In this document: positions 34,535 to 42,983 of the stretch, piece by piece
Layout: each line of letters opens with the position of its first letter
Position numbering within the stretch: position 1 is the first letter of the stretch
NCBI GenBank assembly: GCA_038243995.1
Contig: JBBRTV010000016.1
Coordinates: forward strand, 1-64,000
Reading direction: 5' to 3'
Length of the DNA: 64,000 bases
Source of the DNA: Scleromatobacter sp038243995
GTDB lineage: Bacteria; Pseudomonadota; Gammaproteobacteria; Burkholderiales; Burkholderiaceae_C
Program-made: the position numbers and the translations under genes
The notes under the pieces: model-generated
What the model was told of the DNA's origin: nothing
Seen by the model: only the letters and a program-made list of their open reading frames with translations
Database searches by the model: none

Positions 34535-34673
34535 GGCGTCAGGCGCCCCGTCGAGCGGAGCGGGAGAACTGATGAGATGCCCGATTTTCGCGCACGACCG
34601 TCAACCTTGCATGCCGCAGTGACAAAGGCCGCGCCGCAGGGCGTGACGAACCACACCGGAACGCTCGAGCCTG

Positions 34674-35093
34674 TCAGGCGCTGCGCGTGCTTTCGACCGG
34701 CAGGTTGGCCGCCTTCCAGGCCGCGAGACCGCCGCCCAGCACGACCGCGCGGGAGTAGCCCTTCACGCCCAGCGCCTTCGCCGCCCTGGCGGCGCGCTTG
34801 CCGGTCGCGCAGACGAGGATTACCGGCAGCGACTTGTTCTTGGGCAATTCGGGGGCGACTTCGAGCCGACCTAGCGGCACGTTCTTCGAGCCGACGATGT
34901 GCGCCGCGGCGTACTCGCCGGGCTCGCTGACGTCGATGACCACGGCCTTCTCGCGGTTCATCAGCCGCACCGCTTCGGTCGGCGAGACGCCGCCGCTGCG
35001 GGCACGCGTCAGTGCCGGCCAGATCAGCAAGCCGCCGGAAGCGATGGCAGCCACGATCAGAAGCCAGGTGATGGGGTCGAGAAAGAATCGCAC
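34674..35093 (-). CDS. Membrane-anchored rhodanese-like protein
   Basis: This 139-residue protein has an N-terminal membrane helix (about 5-27, LDPITWLLIVAAIASGGLLIWPAL) and a single rhodanese domain. The active-site loop is VCATGKRA with the catalytic Cys. It probably transfers sulfane sulfur at the membrane; the acceptor is unknown. It is divergent from gpmA, and a perfect leftward TATAAT lies 36 bp before its start. Confidence 0.92.
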   Translation of the reverse strand: MRFFLDPITWLLIVAAIASGGLLIWPALTRARSGGVSPTEAVRLMNREKAVVIDVSEPGEYAAAHIVGSKNVPLGRLEVAPELPKNKSLPVILVCATGKRAARAAKALGVKGYSRAVVLGGGLAAWKAANLPVESTRSA

Positions 35094-35128
35094 GGGTCGC
35101 CGTTCGCTGAAGTTTCGGGGAAAGCCCG

Positions 35129-35134
35129 ATTATA
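35129..35134 (-). promoter_or_regulatory. -10 box TATAAT for the rhodanese-grxC run
   Basis: Read leftward, TATAAT lies 35 bp before the rhodanese ATG. The -35 at 17-bp spacing (GTGGCT) is weak. The same AT-rich patch read rightward contains TAGAAT, which could serve gpmA. Confidence 0.45.
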
Positions 35135-35192
35135 GAATTCGCGCTTGACTCAGCCACGACCGCAGGCGCCGAACGGCGCGAGGCCCCTATCC

Positions 35193-35939
35193 ATGCACAA
35201 GCTCGTCCTGATCCGCCACGGCGAATCCACCTGGAATCTCGAGAACCGCTTCACCGGCTGGACCGACGTCGAGCTGACCGCCACGGGCGTCGCCCAGGCG
35301 CGCTCCGCTGGCGAAATGCTGAGGGAAGCAGGCTACGATTTCGACGTCGCCTACACCTCGGTGCTGCGGCGCGCGATCTGGACGCTGTGGCACTGCCTCG
35401 ACACGATGGAGCGCACCTGGCTGCCCATCGTCAACGACTGGCGCCTGAACGAGCGCCATTACGGCGGCCTGCAGGGCCTGAACAAGTCCGACATGGCCAA
35501 GGAATACGGCGACGAGCAGGTGCTGACCTGGCGCCGCAGCTACGACACCCCGCCGCCGCCGCTCGACGCTGCCGACCCGCGCGGCCAGCGCCAGGACATC
35601 CGCTACGCGCGGCTGGTCCCAGATCAGATCCCGCTGACCGAGTGCCTGAAGGACACGGTCGCGCGCGTGCTGCCCTGCTGGAACGAGGTGCTCGCGCCCG
35701 CGATCCGGGCGGGCAACCGCATCGTCGTGGCGGCGCACGGCAACTCGATCCGCGCACTGGTGAAGTACCTCGACAACATCAGCGACGCCGACATCGTCGG
35801 CGTCAACATCCCCAACGGCATCCCGCTCGTCTACGAACTCGACGACGACCTGAAGCCGATCCGCAGCTACTACCTCGGCGATGCGGAGGCTGCGGCGAAG
35901 GCGGCAGCGGCGGTGGCCAACCAGGGCAAGAAAGGCTGA
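35193..35939 (+). CDS. gpmA: 2,3-bisphosphoglycerate-dependent phosphoglycerate mutase
   Basis: This 248-residue glycolytic enzyme interconverts 3- and 2-phosphoglycerate. The phosphohistidine motif is LVLIRHGESTWN. NDWRLNERHYGGLQGLNK and VVAAHGNSIRALVKYLDN hold the other catalytic residues. The ATG at 35193 starts the conserved MHKLVLIRHGES. The C-terminus ends in an Ala/Lys-rich tail, as in other beta-proteobacteria. Confidence 0.97.
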   Translation: MHKLVLIRHGESTWNLENRFTGWTDVELTATGVAQARSAGEMLREAGYDFDVAYTSVLRRAIWTLWHCLDTMERTWLPIVNDWRLNERHYGGLQGLNKSDMAKEYGDEQVLTWRRSYDTPPPPLDAADPRGQRQDIRYARLVPDQIPLTECLKDTVARVLPCWNEVLAPAIRAGNRIVVAAHGNSIRALVKYLDNISDADIVGVNIPNGIPLVYELDDDLKPIRSYYLGDAEAAAKAAAAVANQGKKG

Positions 35940-36007
35940 GCTGCAACCCGCCGGGAGGCGCGCGGTACGGGCCTGCTGCGGGCGACGAACCGCGCCGCGC
36001 TGCTCTC

Positions 36008-36910
36008 TCAACGCCCCGGCTCGAGCTTCGCCAGCGATTCGACGCGTCGCACGAAGCTCAGCACGCGCTCCGACACCTCCCCGACCCGCGTCGCGGTCGA
36101 CATCACCAGCATCGCTCCCTCGCCTGCGAGCGGCACGTAGCGCACACCGTCGATGCGCACGGCCTCCAGGGGCGCGGGCAGCACCGCGATGCCGAGGCCG
36201 GCGGCGACGAGGCCGATCTGCGTGGTCGCCTCGCGTGCCTCCTGCGCGATGCGCGGCTCGAAGCCGGCCTCGGCGCACAGGCGTTTCAACAGCGGGCCGG
36301 TGCCGGTGCCGGCGCTGCCGGGAAATCCGATGAAGGCCTCGTCGCGGCAATCAGCGATCACGACCGACTTGCGGCGCGCGAAGCGGTGGCTCGCCGGCAC
36401 GACCAGGCGCAGCGGATCGCGCCGCAGCAGGTCGAGCCGGATGCCTTCGGGTGCGCGCTCGTTGTAGCGCACCAGCCCCACGTCCAGCTCGCCGCGCCGC
36501 AAGGCCTCGAACTGCAGCATGGCGTGCAGTTCCCTCAGATGCAGGGACACCTCCGGATGCGAGCGCCGATGGTCGGCGACGACATCGCGCAGCACATGGG
36601 TCAAAGGCAAGGTGGACGTGAATCCGATGCGCAGTTCGCCGACCTCCCCGCGCGCGACGCGCTGCAGTTCCGCCGGGAGCGCCAGGGTCGTCGCGAGCAG
36701 CGTCCGCGCCCGGGCAAGCAATGCGGCGCCTGCATCGGTGAGTGCGACGCTGCGCCGGGTGCGGTCGAACAGCCGGACGCCCAGTTCCGCTTCCAGGGCG
36801 CGGATCTGCTGGCTCAGCGGAGGCTGGGCGATGTTGAGCCGCCGGGCGGCGCGGGTGAAGTGCAGCTCCTCGGCGACGGCGACGAAATAGCGCAGATGGC
36901 GCAGTTCCAT
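36008..36910 (-). CDS. LysR family transcriptional regulator
   Basis: This 300-residue regulator has an N-terminal winged helix (MELRHLRYFVAVAEELHFTR, RLNIAQPPLSQQIRALEAEL) and a periplasmic-binding-protein-like effector domain. The effector is unknown. I chose the ATG at 36910 because AAGG lies 7 nt upstream; a GTG 12 nt earlier is also in frame. It is divergent from an MFS transporter gene, the classic arrangement for a LysR regulator and its target. A dyad suited to LysR binding lies between them. Confidence 0.93.
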   Translation of the reverse strand: MELRHLRYFVAVAEELHFTRAARRLNIAQPPLSQQIRALEAELGVRLFDRTRRSVALTDAGAALLARARTLLATTLALPAELQRVARGEVGELRIGFTSTLPLTHVLRDVVADHRRSHPEVSLHLRELHAMLQFEALRRGELDVGLVRYNERAPEGIRLDLLRRDPLRLVVPASHRFARRKSVVIADCRDEAFIGFPGSAGTGTGPLLKRLCAEAGFEPRIAQEAREATTQIGLVAAGLGIAVLPAPLEAVRIDGVRYVPLAGEGAMLVMSTATRVGEVSERVLSFVRRVESLAKLEPGR

Positions 36911-36944
36911 TGATACCTTCACAGTCTCGGTACTGATGAAATCA

Positions 36945-36975
36945 TATATTGGACTGACTAAGGGTTAGTGCTTAG
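36945..36975. promoter_or_regulatory. Promoter and LysR-type dyad between the regulator and MFS genes
   Basis: CTAAG at 36958-36962 and CTTAG at 36971-36975 form an inverted repeat with an 8-nt spacer. The T-rich/A-rich geometry fits a LysR box. TATATT at 36945-36950 is a -10-like hexamer in an otherwise GC-rich gap of 149 bp. Confidence 0.45.
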
Positions 36976-37059
36976 CATCGGACTGTCGACGGCTTCGCGC
37001 ACGCTCTTCTGCGCGCTCTCCGGCGGGATCGCTTCCCGTCCTCCGAACCTTCGCCCGCC

Positions 37060-38325
37060 ATGTCCACGCCTTCCACCACCTTGCCCTGCCCGCTTCTCGC
37101 CTCTGCGGCGGGCGCGGCACCGTCGACGTTGCCGCCGCCCTTCGCGGCCGGCACGCCCGCCTATCGCGCCGCGAAATGGGCCTTGTTCGTCGGCGGCTTC
37201 GCTACGTTCGCGATGTTCTACGGCCCGCAACCCCTGCTGTCGCTGTTCGGTCACGCGTTCGGGCTGACGCCGGCGCAGGCGAGCGGCGTCCTTTCCTGCA
37301 CCGCCGGCGCGATGGCCATCGGCCTGATCCCGGCCGGCCTGCTCGCCCAGCGCTTCGGTCCGAAGCCCGTCATGGTCGCCTCGATGGTGCTGGGAGCGAT
37401 CTGCAGCCTGTCGTGCGCCGTGGCCCCGGGCTACGACAGCCTGCTGGTGCTGCGCGCCTTGCTTGGCCTCAGCCTCGCAGGCATTCCCGCGGTGGCCTCG
37501 GCCTATCTCGCCGAGGAAATGGACTCGCGCGCGCTCGGCCAGGCGATCGGCCTGATCATCGCGGGCAACGCGGCGGGCGGCATGTCGAGCCGGCTGGTCT
37601 GCGGCCTGCTCGCCGACCTCGGGTCGTGGCGGGTCGCCTTCGCAGGCCTGGGCGTCCTCGGCGCCGTCGCGGCGATGGAGTTCTGGCGCAGCCTGCCGGC
37701 GTCGCGTCGTCATCGCAGGCGTCCGCTCGACGCGCGCCTGGCCGCCGCCGATCTCGTCGCCGTGTTCGGCGAGCCCGGCCTCGTGCCGCTGTTCGCCCTC
37801 GGCCTGATGTTGATGGGCAGCTTCGTCAGCTTCTACAACTACCTCGGGTTCCGGCTCGGCCAGGCGCCGTTCGGGCTGTCCCATTCGGCGATCGGCGCGA
37901 TCTTCCTGCTCTATGTCGTCGGGATGTTCTCGTCGCCGTGGGGCGGTCGGCGCGCCGATCGGCTCGGTTCGTCGCGCGTGCTGGCGTGGATGCTTGCGTT
38001 GTCGGCGGCGGGACTCGCCCTCACGCTGGCGAACGCACTGCCGGCGATCATCGCCGGCAGTGCGTTGTTCACCTTCGGCTTCTTCGGCGCGCATTCGATC
38101 GCCAGCGCCTGGGTCGGTCGCCTCGCGAAGCGATCGAAATCACTCGCCGCGGCCGCCTACCTGAGCGCGTACTACCTCGGCGCGAGCACGCTGGGCTGGC
38201 TCGGCGGGCACGCCTGGTCGGCCGGCGCGTGGCCGGGGATCGTGGCCTTCCTGGCAGTGCTCTGGATCGGCTGCTGCGCGATTGCCAGGCACCTGGCCCG
38301 CTTGCCGGCGGCGCAGCCGCGTTGA
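37060..38325 (+). CDS. MFS transporter, probable drug/metabolite exporter
   Basis: This 421-residue protein has twelve membrane segments. The loop 2-3 motif reads GLLAQRFGPKPVMVASMVLG, the MFS signature. GLSLAGIPAVASAYLAEEM in segment 4 resembles the YnfM/Bcr-type group. Substrate is unknown. The N-terminal 35 residues are rich in Pro and Ala and likely cytoplasmic. No ribosome site is clear. It is probably controlled by the divergent LysR gene and is convergent with plsC. Confidence 0.9.
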   Translation: MSTPSTTLPCPLLASAAGAAPSTLPPPFAAGTPAYRAAKWALFVGGFATFAMFYGPQPLLSLFGHAFGLTPAQASGVLSCTAGAMAIGLIPAGLLAQRFGPKPVMVASMVLGAICSLSCAVAPGYDSLLVLRALLGLSLAGIPAVASAYLAEEMDSRALGQAIGLIIAGNAAGGMSSRLVCGLLADLGSWRVAFAGLGVLGAVAAMEFWRSLPASRRHRRRPLDARLAAADLVAVFGEPGLVPLFALGLMLMGSFVSFYNYLGFRLGQAPFGLSHSAIGAIFLLYVVGMFSSPWGGRRADRLGSSRVLAWMLALSAAGLALTLANALPAIIAGSALFTFGFFGAHSIASAWVGRLAKRSKSLAAAAYLSAYYLGASTLGWLGGHAWSAGAWPGIVAFLAVLWIGCCAIARHLARLPAAQPR

Positions 38326-38383
38326 TCGGTCCGGCGCTACGGCGAGTGCCTGTCGCCCTCGGCGCCCGACTTCGCCTGCGGCT

Positions 38384-39136
38384 TCACCGCGGCGCTCCGC
38401 CCCCCTGCAGCGCCGCCTCGATCCGCTCGCGCAGCCGGCTCGCCAGCTGCCGTCGATCGAGCTCCGCGGGGCGCTCGATCGGCAGGAACTGGACATGGAC
38501 GACGAGGCCGCGCGCACTCGCCACCGTCACCAGGCTGGCGATCAGCGTGGTGTCGCCGATGTACTGCGCCGAGACGCTGAACGCCTGGCCCGGCTGGCTG
38601 TAGCGCAACACGACCGGCTGCACGGGGGTGGCGGTGGTGATGGCGGCCTGCAGAAGGTTGGCGTGGAATGGCAGCACCGTGTCGCCAGGGCCGGTGGTGC
38701 CCTCCGGAAACACCGCGATCATGTCGGTGCCGCGCAGCGCCGCGGCGACCTCGTGCACGACGCGCAACGCGTCACGCTTCTTCTCGCGCTCGATGAACAG
38801 CGTTCCGCCCGCGCGCGCCAGCGCTCCAAGTAGCGGCCAGTGCCCGATGGCCGCTTTCGAGACGAAACGGGCTTGCGGGGCGCTCGCGTGCACCGCAGGA
38901 ATGTCGAGCCAGGACACGTGGTTCGCGACCAGGAGGACGGGACCGCCCGTGTACGGCGTGCCCGACACGCGCACTTCGACACCGAAGATGCGCAGCGCCT
39001 GCAGGCTCCAGCGCTGCACGACGGCATGCCGCGCCGCGGGATCGAGGCGCGGCATGCGCACCCCTGCCAGCCACAGTCCGCGCAGGACATGCAGGACCGT
39101 GGCGGCGAGGCGCCACGGCGCCCGGAGGATGCCCAA
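38384..39136 (-). CDS. plsC: 1-acyl-sn-glycerol-3-phosphate acyltransferase
   Basis: This 250-residue membrane-associated enzyme makes phosphatidic acid. Acyltransferase motif I is NHVSWLD (HX4D), motif II GGTLFIEREKK and motif III FPEGTTGPGD. An N-terminal hydrophobic stretch anchors it. It lies 15 bp after the dihydroorotase-like gene, in the same operon as pyrBC'. This pairing is common in Burkholderiales and Pseudomonas relatives. Confidence 0.93.
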   Translation of the reverse strand: MGILRAPWRLAATVLHVLRGLWLAGVRMPRLDPAARHAVVQRWSLQALRIFGVEVRVSGTPYTGGPVLLVANHVSWLDIPAVHASAPQARFVSKAAIGHWPLLGALARAGGTLFIEREKKRDALRVVHEVAAALRGTDMIAVFPEGTTGPGDTVLPFHANLLQAAITTATPVQPVVLRYSQPGQAFSVSAQYIGDTTLIASLVTVASARGLVVHVQFLPIERPAELDRRQLASRLRERIEAALQGGGAPR

Positions 39137-39151
39137 GGCCGCGGCCGCTCG

Positions 39152-40474
39152 TCAGCCCGCGGCGGCGTCCGCGGTGGACGCCGCGCTGAACGCCAGCGTG
39201 CCGGCGACCAGCGTGTGCCGGACGCGCCCGGGCATGCGCGTGCCGCTGGAGCCGGCATCGAACGGCGTGTGCTTGCCCTGGCTGCGCAGCGCGCCGGGCG
39301 TCACCTGCCACTCGGCAGCGGGGTCGAACACGCAGATGTCGGCGACGCCGCCTTCGACCAGCCGACCGGCGCTCTGCCCCAGCGACCCGAGCGCGTCGCC
39401 GAGCACGCGCACAGGCTCGCTCGTCACGCGCGCGAGCGCCTGGCCGACGGTCAGCCCGGACTCGGCGCCCCACTTGAGCGCGAGGCTCAGCAACAGCTCC
39501 AGACCGGTGCCGCCGGGCTCGGCCTCGCCGAACGGCAGCTGTTTCTCGTCATTGCCTACGGGCGTGTGGTCGGACACCAGCGCATCGATCGTGCCGTCGG
39601 CCAGGCCGGCGCGCAGGGCGTCGCGATCCTTGCCCTGGCGCAGCGGCGGCGTGAGGCGCATGTCGGCGTTGAAATAGCCGATGTCGACGTCGGTCAGGTG
39701 CAGCGAATTGATGCTGACGTCGGCCGTCACGGGAAGGCCCTCGGCCTTCGCCCGACGCACCAGATCGACCCCGGCCGCGCTCGACAGCCGGCACAGGTGG
39801 ACGCGCGCGCCCGTCTGGCGCATCAGCTCGAGGATGGTGTGCAGCGCGATGGTCTCGGATGCGACCGGCACGCCCGAGAGCCCGAGCCGGGTGGCGACGG
39901 CGCCGCTGGCCGCGACGCCGCCGCTCAGCGACCGCTCCTGCGGACGCAGCCAGACGCTGAATCCGCAAGTGCTCGCGTACTGCATGGCGCGCATCAGCGT
40001 GAGGTTGTCGTGCATCGGATATTCGGCCTGCGAAAACCCGACGCAACCCGATTCGGTCAACTCGATCATCTCGGTCAGTTCGCGGCCCTCGAGACGGTGC
40101 GTCAGCGCGCCGAGCGGGAACAGGCGGCAGCGGCTGAGCTTGCGGGCGCGGAACTTCAGCATGTCGACCAGGCCCGGTTCGTCGAGCGGCGGATCGGTGT
40201 CGGGCGGGCAGACGAGGCTGGTGACGCCGCCGGCCGCAGCCGCGGCGAGCTCGCTTTCGAGCATGCCGGGGCCGGGTTCGCGCAGGCGGGCGGCAAGGTC
40301 GACGAGTCCCGGTGCGACGATGCACCCGTCGGCCGCGATGACGCGGTCGGGCGCGAAGTCGGTCGGCACGCTGCCGATCGAGACGATGCGGCCGGCGGCA
40401 ACGGCGACGTCGGCGTTTTCGTCGCGGCCGCTCGCGGGGTCGACGACGCGGCCGTTGCGGATCAGGATCTTCAT
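39152..40474 (-). CDS. pyrC': Dihydroorotase-like PyrC', predicted non-catalytic
   Basis: This 440-residue amidohydrolase-fold protein aligns with class I dihydroorotase but lacks zinc ligands. The usual DxHxH reads D59-L-A-A-R63 in GLVDLAARLREPGPG. The later metal His positions read VHLCRLSSA and TADVSINSLHL; only the DH of LVSDHTPV is kept. In Pseudomonas the inactive PyrC' is needed to assemble the aspartate transcarbamoylase dodecamer with PyrB. Its start ATG overlaps the pyrB stop as ATGA, which supports a stoichiometric partner role. An active dihydroorotase should lie elsewhere in the genome. Confidence 0.92.
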   Translation of the reverse strand: MKILIRNGRVVDPASGRDENADVAVAAGRIVSIGSVPTDFAPDRVIAADGCIVAPGLVDLAARLREPGPGMLESELAAAAAGGVTSLVCPPDTDPPLDEPGLVDMLKFRARKLSRCRLFPLGALTHRLEGRELTEMIELTESGCVGFSQAEYPMHDNLTLMRAMQYASTCGFSVWLRPQERSLSGGVAASGAVATRLGLSGVPVASETIALHTILELMRQTGARVHLCRLSSAAGVDLVRRAKAEGLPVTADVSINSLHLTDVDIGYFNADMRLTPPLRQGKDRDALRAGLADGTIDALVSDHTPVGNDEKQLPFGEAEPGGTGLELLLSLALKWGAESGLTVGQALARVTSEPVRVLGDALGSLGQSAGRLVEGGVADICVFDPAAEWQVTPGALRSQGKHTPFDAGSSGTRMPGRVRHTLVAGTLAFSAASTADAAAG

Positions 40475-41433
40475 GCGTCGTTCCCGGCAAGAATGGACAT
40501 CACGGCCATGCGCACGGCGATGCCGAACGTGACCTGGGGCAGGATGACGCTGTGCGAGCCGTCGGCGACCCGCGAGTCGATCTCGACACCCCGGTTGATC
40601 GGGCCCGGGTGCATCACGATCGCGTCCGGCCTGGCGAGCGCGAGCTTCTCTTCGGTCAGGCCGTAGCTCCTGAAGAACTCGCCGGCGCTCGGCAGCATCG
40701 CGCCGGTCATGCGCTCGTTCTGCAGGCGCAGCATGATGATCACGTCGGCGTCCTTCACGCCTTCGGCCATGTCGTGGCACACGCGTACGCCCATCTCCCG
40801 CAGGTCGCCCGGCACGAGCGTCTTCGGGCCGACCGCCCGGATCTCGGGCACGCCGAGCGTGGTCAACGCGTGGATGTCTGAGCGCGCGACGCGCGAGTGG
40901 ACGATATCGCCGACGATGGCCACGGTCAGGTTGTGGAACGACTTCTTGTAGTGGCGGATCGTGTACATGTCGAGCAACCCCTGCGTCGGGTGCGCATGGC
41001 GCCCGTCGCCGGCGTTGACGACGTGCACATGCGGGGCGCAGTGGCGCGCGATCAGGTACGGCGCGCCCGACTCGCTGTGGCGCACGACGAACATGTCGGC
41101 ATGCATCGCCGACAGGTTCGCGATCGTGTCGAGCAGGCTCTCGCCCTTGGACGCCGAGGAGCGTGCGATATCGAGGTTGATCACGTCGGCCGAGAGGCGC
41201 TTGGCGGCGATCTCGAACGTCGTTCGCGTGCGGGTCGAGTTCTCGAAGAACAGGTTGAAGATGCTCTTGCCGCGCAACAGGGGCACCTTCTTGACGTCGC
41301 GGTCGTTGACCGAGAGGAAGGTGCCGGCGGTGTCGAGGATCTGCGTCAGGATGGCGCGCGGCAGGCCCTCGATCGACAGCAGGTGGATCAGCTCGCCGTG
41401 GGCGTTGAGCTGCGGATTTCGTCGCGCGAGCAT
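40471..41433 (-). CDS. pyrB: Aspartate carbamoyltransferase catalytic subunit
   Basis: This 320-residue enzyme makes carbamoyl aspartate, the first committed pyrimidine step. The carbamoyl phosphate site is FFENSTRTRTTFEIAAKRL. HPTQGLLDMYTI and DAIVMHPGPINRGVEI are further signatures. GGAGAA lies just before the ATG, which overlaps the pyrR stop by one base (TGATG). No regulatory subunit PyrI is present; PyrC' takes the partner role. Confidence 0.98.
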   Translation of the reverse strand: MLARRNPQLNAHGELIHLLSIEGLPRAILTQILDTAGTFLSVNDRDVKKVPLLRGKSIFNLFFENSTRTRTTFEIAAKRLSADVINLDIARSSASKGESLLDTIANLSAMHADMFVVRHSESGAPYLIARHCAPHVHVVNAGDGRHAHPTQGLLDMYTIRHYKKSFHNLTVAIVGDIVHSRVARSDIHALTTLGVPEIRAVGPKTLVPGDLREMGVRVCHDMAEGVKDADVIIMLRLQNERMTGAMLPSAGEFFRSYGLTEEKLALARPDAIVMHPGPINRGVEIDSRVADGSHSVILPQVTFGIAVRMAVMSILAGNDA

Positions 41434-41936
41434 CAGTTGTTCTCCTTGACCGCGAACGTGAAGCGACCGTCGGGGTCGCGCGCGAGCGACAGTTTCCGGG
41501 TCGCCGGCAGCGCGAGCGTGGCCGCGGCGAAGACCGGCGCGACCGGGAGTTCGCGCCCGCCCCGATCCACCAGCACCGCCAGCTCGACCGAGGCCGGTCG
41601 CCCGTAGTCGAACAGTTCGTTGAGCACCGCGCGGAGGGTGCGGCCGGTGTAGAGCACGTCGTCGATCAGCAGCACATGCGCGCCGTCGATCTCGAACGGC
41701 AGGCTGGTCGTCCCCTCGACGGCGCCGAGGCCGCGCTCGCCGAAATCGTCGCGATGCATCGTGCTCGAGATCATGCCGACCGGCTTGCCCGTCTTCAGGT
41801 CGGCGTTCAGCCGTTCGGCCAGCCATGCGCCGCCCGACCAGATGCCCACGAGCACCGTGTTGGGCTTCATGAGGCGCGACACGCCCGACCGGAGCTCGCC
41901 GTACAGCGCCTCGGCGTCCAGCAGAAGATTGCTCAT
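41433..41936 (-). CDS. pyrR: PyrR-type regulator / uracil phosphoribosyltransferase
   Basis: This 167-residue protein has the PRPP loop VLLIDDVLYTGRTLRAVL and the PyrR stretch GIWSGGAWLAERL. In Gram-positive bacteria PyrR attenuates pyr mRNA; in Pseudomonas it acts on pyr genes differently. No typical PyrR-binding RNA loop is recognised here. Its ATG overlaps the ruvX stop and its stop overlaps the pyrB start, so it sits in a tightly coupled operon. Confidence 0.93.
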   Translation of the reverse strand: MSNLLLDAEALYGELRSGVSRLMKPNTVLVGIWSGGAWLAERLNADLKTGKPVGMISSTMHRDDFGERGLGAVEGTTSLPFEIDGAHVLLIDDVLYTGRTLRAVLNELFDYGRPASVELAVLVDRGGRELPVAPVFAAATLALPATRKLSLARDPDGRFTFAVKENN

Positions 41937-42367
41937 TCGTTCTCTCGAAAAAACTGTTCCAGTATCAAAACCGCGGCCGCCGCATCGGCGTCGCGCGCGC
42001 CGGAGGCAAGAGCGTCGACGGTCGTGTAGCGCTCGTCCACCTCGTGCACCGCGAGGCGGAACCGACCGTGCAGCTGGCGGCCGAAGCGGCGGGCGCGCAG
42101 GGTATTGTCGTGTTCGGCGCCGTCCGGGTGGAACGGAACGCCGATCACGAGCGCGTCCGGCGTCCATTCACCGATCAGCGCCTCGATCGCCTTGAAGCGC
42201 GCTTCGCCCTCGAGCGCCAGCGTGCGCAGCGGCTGCGCGGACCTCAGCAAGGTATTGCCGGTCGCGACGCCGACGCGCCTGGCCCCGAAATCGAAAGCCA
42301 GATAGGACTGGAGAGCGCGGGTCCGGAGCGTCGTTCCGGTGGTGTCCGCCGCGGTCGGCAGCGTCAT
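41933..42367 (-). CDS. ruvX: YqgF/RuvX RNase H-fold nuclease
   Basis: This 144-residue protein has the N-terminal signature YLAFDFGARRVGVATGN and later motifs VIGVPFHPDGAEHDNTLRARRF and VHEVDERYTTVDA. YqgF processes the 5' end of pre-16S rRNA. ATGA overlaps join it to algH upstream and pyrR downstream. The start ATG at 42367 is fixed by the overlap with the algH stop. Confidence 0.94.
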   Translation of the reverse strand: MTLPTAADTTGTTLRTRALQSYLAFDFGARRVGVATGNTLLRSAQPLRTLALEGEARFKAIEALIGEWTPDALVIGVPFHPDGAEHDNTLRARRFGRQLHGRFRLAVHEVDERYTTVDALASGARDADAAAAVLILEQFFRENE

Positions 42368-42942
42368 GCGTGCCCGGCCTCCTGGCTGAGCATGCGCGGA
42401 TCGATGCCCAGCAGCCCGAGCGCGCGCTCGTAGCGCTTCTCGACCGGTGTGTCGAAGATGATTTCGGGCACCGCGTCCACGTTGAGCCAGCCGTTGCGAC
42501 CCAGCTCCTCCTCGAGCTGGCCGGTGGCCCAGCCGCTGTAGCCCAGCGTGACCAGCACGCGTCGCGGCCCGCCGCCCTGGGCCATCGCCTCGAGCACGTC
42601 CTTGCTGGTCGTCATTTCGAGCCCGCCGGGCACGGACAGCGTCGAGCTGTACTGGCCCGCCTCGCCTTCCTGGCGCTCGTGCAGCACGAAGCCGCGCTCG
42701 GTCTGCACCGGGCCGCCGTAGAAGACCGGCTGTTCGCCGAGTTCGGCGCTGTCGAGCGAGAGGTCGACCTTCTCGAACAGGTTGCGCAGGCGGATGTCGA
42801 CCGGCTTGTTGATCATCAAGCCCAATGCGCCCTTCTCGCTGTGCTCGCACAGGTAGACGACGGCGCCCGAGAACGTCTCGTCGACCATTCCCGGCATCGC
42901 GATGAGGAACTGGTTGGTCAGGTTGATCGAGTCGGCGGCCAT
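42364..42942 (-). CDS. algH: YqgE/AlgH family protein (DUF179)
   Basis: This 192-residue cytoplasmic protein has the family signature NLTNQFLIAMPGMVDETFSGAVVYLCEH and FYGGPVQTERGFVLHE. Its biochemical role is unresolved. It leads the algH-ruvX-pyrR-pyrB-pyrC'-plsC operon. Read leftward, TAAAAT sits 6 nt before the ATG, so the operon transcript may be leaderless. Confidence 0.95.
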   Translation of the reverse strand: MAADSINLTNQFLIAMPGMVDETFSGAVVYLCEHSEKGALGLMINKPVDIRLRNLFEKVDLSLDSAELGEQPVFYGGPVQTERGFVLHERQEGEAGQYSSTLSVPGGLEMTTSKDVLEAMAQGGGPRRVLVTLGYSGWATGQLEEELGRNGWLNVDAVPEIIFDTPVEKRYERALGLLGIDPRMLSQEAGHA

Positions 42943-42948
42943 GCAGGG

Positions 42949-42954
42949 ATTTTA
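42949..42954 (-). promoter_or_regulatory. -10-like TAAAAT, 6 nt before algH
   Basis: Leftward TAAAAT is followed by CCCTGC and the algH ATG. If it is a true -10, the pyr operon message starts at the start codon. A CACAAT read rightward at 42970-42975 lies 8 nt before phrB on the other strand. Confidence 0.45.
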
Positions 42955-42983
42955 GGACAGCCGCGGCCTCACAATCACCGGCC

